From Todiramphus chloris collaris (taxonomy: Eukaryota; Chordata; Aves; Coraciiformes; Alcedinidae), in the NCBI GenBank assembly GCA_025345505.1, contig JANVCC010000018.1, positions 4,772,490 through 4,836,489 on the forward strand: 64,000 nucleotides of DNA, read 5' to 3'. Below, piece after piece: positions 44,801 to 55,938 of this stretch. The position numbers were made by a program, and so were the translations under genes. The stretch's first letter is position 1, and the number at the start of each line of letters is the position of its first letter. The notes under the pieces were generated by a model that saw nothing but the letters and a program-made list of their open reading frames with translations, had not been told where the DNA came from and did no database searches.

Positions 44801-47800
44801 CAGCACTTTGCTGCTTGCCATACTGCCTGGGTTAAGAAATTATGTCAGTAGGTTAGAAACACAGAGCCTAAGGGGAACAGGAAGGTTTGCTGGTTCTGGT
44901 GGTGTACCTTAGCCCAAGAGATGGACATCTCCTGGCTACTGAAGAGGCAGATCATGAATTAAAAGAAACTGTTTTGTTCCTGTGCATATGACAGATGTCA
45001 GCCTCATCTGTGCGTCCTTCCCAAGGAGCTGAGTGATCTATATAAAAGGGAAAACCAAAGTCCTTGTTTTACAAGTTGAATTCAGCAACAGTTAAATCTC
45101 ACTCAGCCCCTTTTTTGACAATGCAAGTGGCATACAGCCGCAGAATTCACTCTTAAAGGCTCGTGGGAACATGAAACAGATTTGTCTGTAAGTTCAGCAA
45201 AAATTGGTAATTTCTTATTGTCAAATCCTCATTCTTAAAATGCTGGTCATATGCTTTTATAATCATTCACAGCTATCATATTGAAATAAGTATTTTTCTC
45301 CAAAATCAAATTTTGGGTCCAAAATGTAACTGTTTCTAAGACAGGATTTATAAAATCTAATATATATATATATATATATATATAAAAAGGCCATGTCATG
45401 CCTGATGCTATGGGAGGGGGGAACTAGGGATAATAGTGGCATTTCTGGTTCTACTGAAATAAGTAGAACCAGAAAATGAAGACGATGCATCTAGTAGCAG
45501 TGGGAGAAAAAGGAAAAGTTTCGTAGAGCAGCAAGCAGTTTAGAGTTTCAGATTGGCATTGGGGTGTTATAATCTACGCAGCACCATCCCTTCCTTGTGT
45601 ACTTTGCCTTTAAGCCTGAAGTGAGGAGCGTAATGTAATCTGGAGAGGAAGCAAAGCATCTTGGTGATGTATAACAACTTGATTTTTTTTTTTTCCCCAG
45701 GTAATTTTTAGCCCTTTCTTAAAATTGACAGAAGTATTATTGTATTATTGCCTACCCATTACAGTAACTACCTGCAGGGGCCACAATTCTTACCTTAACT
45801 TTGGCTGTTAGTATAAAGAGTAGCCATTTCCACTCGTTTCACCTGGGTGCTGCTGCTGAACTCTTCAGCTTGAGCACTGTGGTTTGTTAAGATTCTCAGT
45901 GTACTCTGGAGAACCAATTTTTACTCCCCCCGTTCGGCAGGAAAGCTGTGATCGGAGGCATGACTGCGGGTGCCATCGGACAGTTTTTTGCCAGCCCGAC
46001 TGATCTGGTGAAGGTGCAGATGCAGATGGAAGGGAAGAGGAAGCTGGAAGGCAAGCCGTTACGGTCGGTTCCTCTCGAGGCTGGTGGTTTTTTCCTGGCG
46101 GTGATGACTCTTTTGGCCAAGGGTGTGGTTGCCTCTGATTTCTGCCACCCCCTCTCCCCAGCTGCTCAGAGTCCTTCTGGGGAAGAGCAGAGCCTGGGAG
46201 GCACGTGATGGCTCTGGGCAGTGGAGATGTCATTTGGTGTCTCGTACATTTAGCATTGTAATCCAGCTGTGGGATCAAACGGTCGTCTGTCATTAGCCAA
46301 GAGATTGATGCTTACCAGTGCAACCAGTATGTTTGGTAGAATATTGTGGCATAAAAGGGTTGTTAAGCATTGGAACAGCTTGCCCAAGGAAGTGGTGGAG
46401 TCCCCATCCCTGGAGGGGTTTAAAAGATGGTGCAGCTGTGGTGCTTAATGATGTGGTTTAGTGGTGGACTTGGCAGTGTTAGGTTGACAGTTGGACTTGA
46501 TGATCTTAAAGGTCCTTTCCAACCTAAATGTTTCTGTGAGTCTGTGGCTCTATGAAAGTCAAAAACTGATCCAAAAATGGGCCTGGAGGGCCGGATGCTT
46601 GCAGGTATAAATTGCCTTTCCTATGTGAGGACCTGGTGCAGCAAAGCACTGGAATATGCAAAGATTTCTCCATAACTGGGTTCTCTACTTATTAGTTGCA
46701 TAATCATTTCAGGTTTCGAGGAGTCCACCACGCATTTATGAAGATCCTGTCTGAAGGAGGAATACGGGGACTTTGGGCTGGATGGGTGCCAAATGTCCAG
46801 AGAGCTGCCCTGGTGAACATGGGAGGTAAACTTCATAACTTGGTCTGCAGCTCTTAAGGACACATCTAAGCTTGAAGAAAGCAGAGGTCAGCTACTTCCC
46901 TGGTCTTTGTCTCATGGTTATCTACACTGGGGACCTGTTTGAAGCACCCTGCAGGTGACTCCTGCCTTGAGCACTTTGTCCCTGTGGAAATCAAGTTGCT
47001 TAAAAATAACAGTTTTAAGGGATGAGCCTAAGGAATGGTGAGCTGGGAGCTGAGAAGTGTCCCACGGCCAGCAGAGAAGGGACCTTGCCAGCCACAACCC
47101 AGCTCCCTGGTGGCCAAGCAAGGTGAGCAGGGCAGAGCCAGTGCAGGCAGCCAGGTTCCACTAAGATCCAGATTCTCAGGAAAGTGTGTGGTGATGCGGC
47201 AGGTCTGAGGCCAAGCCAGGAAGCTGAGATCTGGTGAGGATCACCAGGGTCAGACACAGCTCAGTGATCACCAGCAGGTCTGTGGTGATAAGAAAGGTCC
47301 AAGGTCAAGCTAGGGAGATGGTCCACGGGTCAGTGTCCACATCAGCAAGGTCCACAGCCCAGGCGTGGTGTGGTGAAGCTGCAGAGGTACACCTACAGTG
47401 CAGTTCAGGCAGGGACTGAGGGTTACAAGGTGAAGTGTCTGCCTGAGTGCTTGGCTGATTCAAGAAGCACTCACTCCCTCCACATATAGGTAGAGCTTTC
47501 CTGTGTCTCTCCAAAGTGCCAGGGTATGTTGGAAGGTCTTTGCTCTCCTTCTTGAGGTTCTGTTTATAAAGTTAGGAAGGAGATGTCTTTGGGACCGAAA
47601 GACACTGCCTGTGGGTGCCCACCATAAGCACCTGCGCTCTGCTTGGTGGCACATATTACAGCATTGCCTTGTAATTTTTCTTTATTTTGCATGCTTAGAT
47701 TTCTTTGCCATGGTGGCTACTCACGGCTACGTCATTCAGCACAGGGATGCGTTGGCAGCATGACTAAAAAATCTCCTTAAAGGTAGAAAATCAGAGGTGG

Positions 47801-50800
47801 TGTGAGCTTCCACCTTGCTAAGCAGCAGTAAAGGAAGCATTGGATGGATAATGTTTGCAGCAGGAGCTGTTAAATGAGAGCTGTAGAATGACTATTAACT
47901 AAGGTGTGGATCTCCATACACAATGTTAACAGGTATATACACACATGCCATCTCAGCATGTAAACTTAAACAAGCAAATTCTTTTACAAGTGGGAAATGT
48001 TCTCTGCTGGGTATGTTTGGGCTGCAAAGAACTACAAAATGCTGGGGGGGGTGTCGGGGGTCACCCTGGTTAGCAGGCTGGACTCCTAGGTTTTAAAGTC
48101 AGGCCACTGGAAATATAACCCAGATCTGCTGTTAACTTTCAGATCACTGGCTTTTATCCCGAGGCCCAGATGCCTCAGCTCACGTCTGCTTTCAGGAGAA
48201 CATTACGTAACTTCCATGACACCATCTATTTTTTTCTGTCTAACATTTCTCACAGGCACCATTTAATTCTGACAATGCTGGTTTTTCTCATTATCCTCTT
48301 TACAGATCTGACCACTTATGACTCAGTGAAACACTTCTTGCTTCTGAACACACCTCTCGTGGACAACAGCGTGACCCACAGTGTTGCCAGGTGCCGTATT
48401 CCCCAGTCCCCCCTTTTCCACCACGGGGCATTTCCAGCCTCCTTGCCTCTATCTGCTTCCCTGCATCAGCAGAAGCCTCTAGTCTGTGGCCAAGATACTG
48501 TTGGTAACATGAACCTTTATAACTACCGGGGGGTTTTCTTGCCCGAGAGGACATCTTTGTACAAAAGACACAAGACAAAGGATGCAACCACTGCTACAAA
48601 ACTGCTCTCACGAGAATTGCCTCGCTGATGCATTTAAATGCTTCCGTGAGAGCACAGAAATTTTCACTTCTCTAGAATCACTACTGTTTTATCTAACCTA
48701 GTTTTAATTTTAGCAAACGGTACGAATGAGCAACAGAAACTCTGCAGAACAACCTCTTTTACTCTCTGAAATTATGAAGAAATCCACTTTATATAAACAA
48801 TGTCCTAAATGGCTTGTTGTGAGTCCTTTATTCCGGCCTCAGAACTGCACACAGAGGCCAGGGAAGCTGCTGCTGGGAGGACATCTCAGCAACAGCAATA
48901 TGAGCAAGCCTCCTCCCAAATCAAGTTTATGTTATGAGGTATTACTCGTGATTGTATGATAACAGTTTTAATATATTATATATTATTAGAACTGGAATCA
49001 TGATGCGTAAGTGGTTATGATAAATCTGTTTGTTCTTTAAGTATCTGTTGCTGTTGACAGTTGCTGTTCTGGCCTGGTAGCTGCTGTTCTGGGAACTCCT
49101 GCTGACGTGGTCAAAACCCGGATAATGAACCAGCCAAGAGATAAGCAGGGAAGGTACAGACACTTCAGAGACTGACTTTTCAGCAGAAAACCGAAAGCCT
49201 GAGTCTCACTGGTTTCATGGGAGTGAAGTCTCTGATTTGCTCTTCAGCTTTCTGAGTGTTTTACTGTTTGAGTTTTGCATGCCCGGGAGGGTTTGTTGTG
49301 ATGGCCACCTAAGAATACCCAGTTGCTTAGTGGATTTCAGTCGTGATGAGACTCCAGGGAGCGTACAAAAGAGCCCTTGCTTGTACAGATTTTTCAGCTG
49401 CAGATGATTTTTCAGCAGGGGTGAGATTTTTTTTAAATTGCTGATTTGTAATACTGACACTTTGTTCTCCTTGCACATTGCCAGAGGTCTGCTGTATAAG
49501 TCTTCCATGGACTGCCTGATTCAAGCTGTAAAGGGTGAAGGGTTTATGTCTCTATACAAAGGCTTTATACCGACCTGGATGCGAATGGTAAGTGCCTTGT
49601 AACTCCCTTAACAAGCCAGCTGAACAATGTGGCATGAAAATGTTAGGAGTTCTTTCTGTGTCAACACTTCTCCAAAACTATTTGGGTCTCTTGATTTATT
49701 TAATTGCAGTTAGCATAGCTGAGTGCAGCGGGTGACACGACCGTGTCACTTCCCCCACCTTGCCTCTTGCACCTCTTTAATTTGGAAAATGCTGTCCTGC
49801 TTGTGATTTTCCTTGATTTTTTTTTTTTTTAACAATTGCAGGCTCCTTCCCTTCTTCTTCTGCTCCCTCCTTGCTCCCAGCTCTGGACCCCTTTGCTATC
49901 CCTTTGCATCCTCTGTACTTTCATTCCTTCTTCACTCAGAACTGCTTTGTTCCTGCACGATTCTGGCATTCGCTTTTGGCCCTCCTGTATTCAGTTATTC
50001 GGGCTGGCACTTTCTCCTGCTTGCTGCTGGGCCCTTAAGGCTGCATCTGTACAATGAAACCAAGCAGCAGTTGGAGCCTGGGAGCTGGAACTCAGCTGTT
50101 AGTTTGGGCAGGGAAGAATTAACTACCTTTTATTGTTTTTGTTTTAAGTCTGTAAGAATTTAACAGCGTGCCTATGTCTAGACTCTGCCAGCTGGCTTCA
50201 GGGTCTTGCCGCTGGTTACATTACTAGATTGAGCACTATGATCAAAGGCAACAGCCTCCTTCTCTAATTGAACCGAGCACAACGGTGGTCAGCAGCCTCT
50301 GGGAAGAGCATTTACGGGAAGGTTCTGCTCAGTGCCCTGAGCTGCAGCACGTTCAGTATGGACAGGGTCTGTATGAGTTTATTGCTCACAATTCCCACGG
50401 AGCACGAGCCAACTTAGATTTCCCAAAGGCTTGTCATTCTGGGAGTGTTTAATGGGTGTTTCAGAGGAGCAGGAAAAGATATTTCCTAGGAACAAGGCAG
50501 CCTTCTGCCAAATGCAAATCTGTTGCTCTAATGAATCAATAAATACATGAGCACCTCAACTAAATGGGTGCAGGGTATAAATTTCATGCAGGGAGAACTG
50601 TGTCATTTTCTGATTAAGGTATTAGAACAAGTAAACTCTTTCTTTTTTTCTTTTTTTTCAAGCTGAAGTAGCCCTCAAGTGTGAAACATTTCAGGTCAAA
50701 CATTTATGGTTTGGCAAGCTGAAAAAAATAAAGTTTTAGGTGTCTTGTGAAGGACTGAGTAGACCTAACCATATGCAACATACTATATTTATATGAAAGA

Positions 50801-50985
50801 CATGAGATTGAGCTTAAGAATATGATTTTTAAGAGGAAATAGTTTTATCTAATGGGTTTATTTGTTGAGTCATTTATGGTTTAAGCCTCTGACTTCAGTA
50901 TTTGCTTTGACAGGCGCCTTGGTCACTGGTATTCTGGCTTACATATGAACAAATCAGAAGGATCTGTGGAGTTAGTTCCTTTTAA
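41744..50985 (+). CDS. SLC25A27: SLC25A27 (UCP4), mitochondrial carrier, 9 coding exons
   Basis: The gene encodes an inner-membrane carrier of the SLC25 family, the neuron-enriched UCP4 branch linked to mild proton leak and exchange. Coding exons: 41744-41846, 43367-43558, 44325-44409, 45941-46063, 46713-46825, 48306-48390, 49061-49153, 49485-49587, 50914-50985. They total 969 bases, 322 residues plus stop; human UCP4 has 323. All junctions are GT-AG and in phase. The three carrier repeats each show PxDxxK: P38-LDLTK, P146-TDLVK and P247-ADVVK. Each is followed by an aromatic-Gly helix start ([30 protein letters not shown]). Six membrane helices follow from the fold. It is divergent from CYP39A1 and upstream of TDRD6, as I recall in human. 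The family and subfamily calls come from remembered similarity to human UCP4 ([24 protein letters not shown]). Confidence 0.95.
41883..41924. repeat. Two-copy 21-bp tandem repeat in SLC25A27 intron 1
   Basis: TCCGAATGTACTTACAGGGG occurs twice with a period of 21, starting 37 bases after the exon 1 donor. Each unit ends in TACTTACAG, which looks like an acceptor. Confidence 0.9.
43367..43558 (+). CDS. SLC25A27: SLC25A27 coding exon 2
   Basis: Encodes residues 35-98: [20 protein letters not shown], a Gly/Ala-rich matrix loop, then [33 protein letters not shown]. It holds the first carrier signature. The exon is clearly more GC-rich than its neighbours. Confidence 0.95.
44325..44409 (+). CDS. 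SLC25A27: SLC25A27 coding exon 3
   Basis: Encodes residues 99-126, [28 protein letters not shown]. The acceptor is TTTTCCACAG and the donor GTAATG. Confidence 0.95.
45359..45385. repeat. TA dinucleotide microsatellite
   Basis: An uninterrupted TA run of about 25 bases in intron 3 of SLC25A27. Confidence 0.95.
45941..46063 (+). CDS. SLC25A27: SLC25A27 coding exon 4
   Basis: Encodes residues 127-167, [41 protein letters not shown]. It holds the second carrier signature. The donor GTCGGT is weaker than the usual GTAAGT or GTGAGT. Confidence 0.95.
46345..46556 (+). mobile_element. CR1 LINE 3' end in SLC25A27 intron 4
   Basis: It carries GGTTGTTAAGCATTGGAACA, AAGTGGTGGAGTCCCCATCC and TTGATGATCTTAAAGGTCCT. 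It is in the sense direction of the gene and of the same subfamily wording as the copies at 14.6-15.3 and 53.3-54.7 kb. Confidence 0.9.
46713..46825 (+). CDS. SLC25A27: SLC25A27 coding exon 5
   Basis: Encodes residues 168-205, the split Arg then [37 protein letters not shown]. It is the matrix helix and membrane helix 4 segment. The donor is GTAAAC. Confidence 0.95.
47140..47420. repeat. Degenerate GGTC-rich interspersed repeat region
   Basis: Short related words recur: AGGTCTGAGGCCAAGCCAGG, AGGTCTGTGGTGATAAGAAA, AGGTCCAAGGTCAAGCTAGG, GGGTCAGTGTCCACATCAGC and AAGGTCCACAGCCCAGG. They look like worn copies of a unit of some tens of bases, or part of an unrecognised repeat family. It lies in intron 5 of SLC25A27. 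Confidence 0.45.
48306..48390 (+). CDS. SLC25A27: SLC25A27 coding exon 6
   Basis: Encodes residues 206-233, [28 protein letters not shown]. The acceptor is TCTTTACAG. Read-through past the donor GTGCCG would stay open for a while but has no family similarity. Confidence 0.93.
49061..49153 (+). CDS. SLC25A27: SLC25A27 coding exon 7
   Basis: Encodes residues 234-264, [31 protein letters not shown]. It holds the third carrier signature. The donor is GTACAG. Confidence 0.95.
49485..49587 (+). CDS. SLC25A27: SLC25A27 coding exon 8
   Basis: Encodes residues 265-299, [35 protein letters not shown]. It ends in phase 0 at GTAAGT. Confidence 0.95.
50914..50985 (+). CDS. SLC25A27: SLC25A27 coding exon 9 (terminal)
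   Basis: Encodes residues 300-322, [23 protein letters not shown], then TAA. The acceptor is TTTGACAG. I saw no canonical poly(A) hexamer in the first few hundred bases after the stop. Confidence 0.93.
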   Translation, partial: APWSLVFWLTYEQIRRICGVSSF

Positions 50986-51201
50986 AAGTGTGAAATCACT
51001 TCTATATGCACAAAACAAAGAAGAATCGGAAAGCTGAATTCTCATTCCACAAGGCATTCCTACGCCGCAGGGAACATTTATGAGACTGGCAGCAGGATCA
51101 CATGTACAGGTTGCTGCCCCAAATCCAGTCCTTCCTGATCAGGAGCAGCCATGAGTTATAAATAGTATTTGCTTGTGAGGCTGCTATCTGAAATTTGAGT
51201 T

Positions 51202-51670
51202 ATCACAGAATCACAGAATTGTTACCGTTGGAAAAGACCTCTAAGATCACTGTGTCCCAGAATTGTTACCATTGGAAAAGACCTCTAAGATCACCGTGTC
51301 CAACTGTCAACAACAACAACAAAAACAACCACACAAACAAAGACCCAAAACCCAACCCAAAAAAAACCCCAATATTTCAAGCCATTTCCTCTAGTCCTGT
51401 TGTGATATACTTGAGAGAAGAGGCTGCACCCACCTCACTACAACCTCCTTTCAGGTAGATGTGGAGAGCGAGAAGGTCTCCCCTCAGCCTTCTCTTCTCC
51501 AGACTAAACAATCCCAATTCCCTCAGCCTCCCCTCACAGGACTTGTTCTCCAGACCCTTCACCAGCTTAGTTGCCCTTCTCTGAACTCACTCCAGCAACT
51601 CAATGTCTTTCTAGTGGTGAGGGGTCCAGAACAGAGATGAACGTAATATTTGAGGTCTGGCCTCAAATGA
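51202..51670 (-). mobile_element. CR1 LINE fragment, antisense, with internal duplication
   Basis: It begins ATCACAGAATCACAGAATTG. The GTTACCGTTGGAAAAGACCT block is present twice (51214-51257 and 51258-51301, period 44). A CAACAACAACAAAAACAACC low-complexity insert follows, then the ORF2 end in reverse (minus-strand peptide [20 protein letters not shown]). Confidence 0.85.
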
Positions 51671-52036
51671 ATAAAAAAAAACTATGGGGCATGAATTAAA
51701 AAAAAATATGCACAGGATGAAATTGTCACAGTAATACTTCAGCTGGCAGCCAGCACCAGCTTTCTGAAACGGGTTAAAAAAATCTACCAAGCAAGCAGAA
51801 GATAATACTGTCCCTTGTTTGATGACAGAGATGGTTCTAATTGCTAAGGACAAGAGCAGGCTGAACAACGCAGGACTGAACATCTGTGGCTAAGCAGTCC
51901 AAAAGTAATTTGTGAATTTCTGTTATTACTACATTTGCACACGCATAAAAAACTACCTCTCATTAGTTTGATGCTTCAGCAAACCAAGCCTGTAGCTCTA
52001 GAACCTGAAAAATAGTAAAGCAGTTTACACACACGC

Positions 52037-52357
52037 AGAATCACAGAATCATTTAGGTTGGAAAAGACCCTTGGGATCATCGTGTCCAACCATTAGCCCT
52101 GCTCTACAAGTTCACCCCTAGACCATGTCCCCCAACACCACATCCAAGCGATGTTTAAACACATCCAGGGATGGAGACTCAACACCCTCCCTGGGCAGCC
52201 TGTTCCAATATCTCACCACTCTTTCCGTGAAGAATTTTTTCCTAGTGTCCAGTCTAAACCTACCTTGTTTCAGCTTGAGGCTGTTCCCTCTGGTTCTGTC
52301 ACCAATTACCTGAGAGAAGAGCCCAGCACCAGCCTCTCTACAATGTCCTTTCAGGTA
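52037..52357 (-). mobile_element. CR1 LINE 3' fragment, antisense
   Basis: The plus strand reads AGAATCACAGAATCATTTAG, TTGGAAAAGACCCTTGGGAT, CAGCCTGTTCCAATATCTCA. This is the reverse complement of the last 320 bases or so of a CR1 copy, and it is 5'-truncated. Confidence 0.9.
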
Positions 52358-52478
52358 GTTTACTTGATTTCAAATTTGCTTTGCCCAAAAGGTGGAAAGT
52401 TTTGTGCTCCTCTTACTCCCCAGCAACCACCTCACCTCTTCACTCAGCCATCACAGTAATATCCAAGAGTGAAATGCA

Positions 52479-52526
52479 GTCCTGTACCCAGGACAATCAA
52501 AAGTCCTGTACCCAGGAAATCAAAAG
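52479..52526. repeat. Two-copy 24-bp tandem repeat
   Basis: GTCCTGTACCCAGGA followed by CAATCAAAA or AATCAAAAG occurs twice with a period of 24. Confidence 0.8.
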
Positions 52527-53329
52527 CCTGTTCGCTCTGCCCATCTTGAAGGAATTACAGTAAACACACTGTCCATTGGAGACTGAGTTGAAGTGCTTGT
52601 CCTGTGAGAGTCCTGGTGCTGATGTGGCAGACTGGGTCATGAAGGTACCACTTTGCCATGGAAATATGTACTTCTGCCCCTTTTAAATCTAGGTGAAAAC
52701 ATAACACTCTCTTCAAAACCACAAAATGTTTGATTGTGTGTGATTCTCTTTTTAAACTTAAAGCTTTCCAGATGTTATAGGAAAGAGGTCTGCTGCTGTT
52801 TGACACTAGGCTTATCTTTGCAATGAGGAGGCACAACTGCAGTCTAAAAGCAGCCATAATGTAGACAGAACTAAGCTGGCTTTGATTTAGCAGCACCTAG
52901 TGAAATGACTAGGCAAGACTTAGCAGCCTGAGTAGATACTCAGGATTTCTTCTAGACTGGTATGCAACTAGTATCTTCAAATGTGCCAGTTTCCAATTAA
53001 ATACAGTCTGGGCACCTTCTGAGAGTGCACTTGCACTCCGTGACTGTATTGTGGATCTGTGGTGGCTGCATGCATTGGAGAGAGGGATTCCAGCCTGGAA
53101 AAAAAAACATCTCACCATTATTATAGCGTCAGAGGTTTGTGTTCAGAAATACTGTCATTTTTCTAGTTGTCAGCCTAAGAAACTGATCTGAGTTCTCTCC
53201 TTCTCGCACACCATCACCAGTGACCATAAAGCAGCAGTCAGAGCTGCTCCTTCCTTACATCCTGAGTGGTCCTGCCTGCAGTCCTGTTACTTGGTAAACC
53301 CTGATGATGGATATTTAGAAGTATATTCT

Positions 53330-54661
53330 TCTTCTTTGCCTCAGCCTTTAGCAGTAGAACTAGATGTTCCCTAGACACCCGGACCCCTGAGCTGGAAGAC
53401 AAGGAGGGTAAGCAGAATGAGACCTTCACAATCCAAGGGGAAATAGTCAGTGACCTGCTACACTACTTAAACACAGATAAGTTTATGGGGCTGGATGGGT
53501 CACACCCAAGAGTAGTGAAGGAGTTGGCTGATGTGCTCACCAAGCCCCTCTCCATTATTTTAGCAGCAGTCCTGGCTAACTGGGGAGGTCCCAGCGGACT
53601 GGAGGGTAGCAAATGTGACTCCCATCTGCAAGAAAGGACAAAAAGAGGATCTGGGGAACTACGGACCTGTCAGTTTGACCTCAGTGCCAGGGAAGGTCAT
53701 GGAGTAGATCATCTTGAGTGCCGTTACTCAACGTATAGATGTCAACCAGGTGATTGGGGCCAGTCAGCCCGTGGGTTTACGAAAGGCAGGTCCTGCTTGA
53801 TGAGCCTGATCTCCTTCTGTGAGAAGATGGCCTGCCTAGTGGGTGAAGGAAAGGCTGTGGATGTTGTCTATCTAGACTTCCATAAAGCCTTCAACACAGT
53901 TTCCCACAGCATTCTCATGAAAAAAAACTGTTCATGGCTTGGACGGGTGTACGCTCTGCTGGGTGAAACACTGGACAGCTGGCCACAAACAGTGGTGGTG
54001 AGTGGAGTTAAATCCAGCTGGCGGCCGGTCACCAGTGGCGTTCCTCAGGACTCAGTATTTGGACCACTTCTGTTTAACATCTTTATCAATAACCTTGATG
54101 AGGAGATAGAATGCACCCTCAGTAAGTTGTCCCTCTGTACTCAGCATTGGTGAGGCCACACTTCAAGTACTGCCTACAAGAAAGACATCGAGGTGCTGGA
54201 GCAGGTCCAGAGGAGATGAAGTAAGCTGGTGAAGGGCCTGGAGAACAAGTCCTCTGAGGAGCGACTCAGGGAACTGGGGCTGTTTAGTCTGAAGCAAAGG
54301 AGGCTGAGGGGAGACCTTATCACTCCCTACAGCTGCCTGAAAGGAGGTTGGAGAGAGGTAGGCACTGGTCTCTTCTCACAAGTCACTGGTGACAGAACAA
54401 GAGGGAATGGCCTCAAGTTGCACCAGGGGAGGTTTAAACTGGACATTAGGAAACATTTTTCACTGGAAGGGTTGTCAGGCACTGGAACAGGCTGCCTGGG
54501 GAGGTGGTGGAGTCACCATCCCTGGATGTGTTTAAAAGCCATCTAGATGTGTTGTTTGGGGGTATGGCTTAGTGGTGGACTTGGTAGAGTAGGGTTAATG
54601 GTTGGATTCAGTGATCCTAAAGGTCTTTTCCAACTTAAATTATTCTATGATTCTATATGAT
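53330..54661 (+). mobile_element. CR1 LINE with reverse-transcriptase remnants, sense
   Basis: This is the longest CR1 copy in the window. The frame at 53485-54153 keeps RT block wording ([40 protein letters not shown]) but jumps from NLDEEIE straight to the ORF2 end (LCTQHW). The catalytic YADD or FADD block is therefore absent. The tail continues with the [20 protein letters not shown] region and ends in TATTCTATGATTCTATATGA. It is a dead element, deleted internally and frameshifted. Confidence 0.92.
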
Positions 54662-54749
54662 CTATTGAGTTAAAAAAAGTCATTTAAGTCTTGTAGTGAA
54701 AAACTGTTTGAACTCTTAATACAGCTCTCTCTCAGTGTGAAACACTAGA

Positions 54750-55110
54750 CATTCATAGCAGAGCAGATTCCTCTCCTATGAGGAATGGCTGAGAGAGTTG
54801 GGGTTGTTCGGCCTGGAGAAGGCTTTGGCAGGCTCAGGGCCTGGTGCAACAGGTCAAGGGGTGACGGCTTTCAACTAAAAGAGCACAGATTTAGAGTACA
54901 GAGAAGGAAGAATTTTTTTTCAGTGAAGGTGGTGAGACACTGGCCCAGGCTGCCCAGAGAGGTGGTTGTTGCCCTGGAAACATGCCAGGTCAGGCTGGAC
55001 AGGGCTCCGAGCAACCTGCTCTGGTTGCAGACGTCCCTGCTCACTGCAGGGGGATTGGGCTAGGTGGCCTTTAAGGGTCCCTTCCAAACAAAAACATTCA
55101 ATGATTCTTG
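54750..55110 (+). mobile_element. CR1 LINE 3' fragment, sense, internally shortened
   Basis: CCTATGAGGAATGGCTGAGA and GTTGGGGTTGTTCGGCCTGG are joined early to the TTTAGAGTACAGAGAAGGAA block. The element then ends at AACATTCAATGATTCTTGAT. The central part of the usual 3' segment is missing. Confidence 0.85.
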
Positions 55111-55938
55111 ATTTTGTATTAAAAAAACGTAACAATAATTTGAATGGGAAAACTTGCCACTTGCTTTATTACTTCCCTGTGTTTTGTAATCCCAAATTTT
55201 TCAAGCAGAAGTTTCCACCCTGTGAAGCACTTCACCGTATTTATTCAGACTTACCAGCTTCAGTTTCAGAAGCCAAGAACTTAGCCCAAGGACAGCACTG
55301 AGGTAGCTGGGACAGACCCTCCTGTGGCCTAAGAAAGGCTTGGTAAAACCCCGGGCCTTCCTCTTCCTCACATGTGCACTTCTGACTAAAGGCTCAAAGA
55401 CAATCCCAGCAAAACCTCAAAGGTCTGGGAAAAGCGGGGGTGAAACCAAGGAGGAACCAACCAGTCGGAATGGGGCAGCGTGACATTTCAGGCTCTCTGG
55501 AGGGGGCCACCGAATACATCACCCATGTGTGCAGCTTCCCGGGGCCTCGCCTGTGGCTGCCCCATCCATTGGCGGGCCCGCCTGGGCCGCGCCGTCCCTC
55601 CCCGTGCTGCCGCTGGCCGAGGCAGCCCCGGCTGGGCAGAGGCGGGAGTTCCGCGACCTTGTGCGGCCGCAGAACCCGACGGTGTCAGGCGGGGCACGGC
55701 CTCCACCGCAGCCGCTGAGGGAGCCCGGGGCCGGCTTGCGGCAGGGCCTCGCTGCCGGGGGAGACTCGGCCCTGCGCGCCCAGCCCGCCCCGCTGGGAGG
55801 TTGGCCGCGGCGAGCCCGGGAAGAGCCGCCGGAGCCCGGCCCGTACCCCGCCACAGCTGCCGGCGGCGGAGAAGCTTCGCGCCCTGCCCGCCCTCAGAGC
55901 GGCCCGGCCCGGCCCGCCCTCACACTGCCGGCCCGCGC

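Larger units (their letters stand above)
50986..55480. other. Repeat-rich spacer between SLC25A27 and TDRD6
   Basis: The first part should be the SLC25A27 3' UTR. The rest is mainly CR1 copies: two antisense pieces (51.2-51.7 and 52.0-52.4 kb) and two sense pieces (53.3-54.7 and 54.7-55.1 kb), with little unique sequence between them. No host exon could be supported. Confidence 0.65.
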
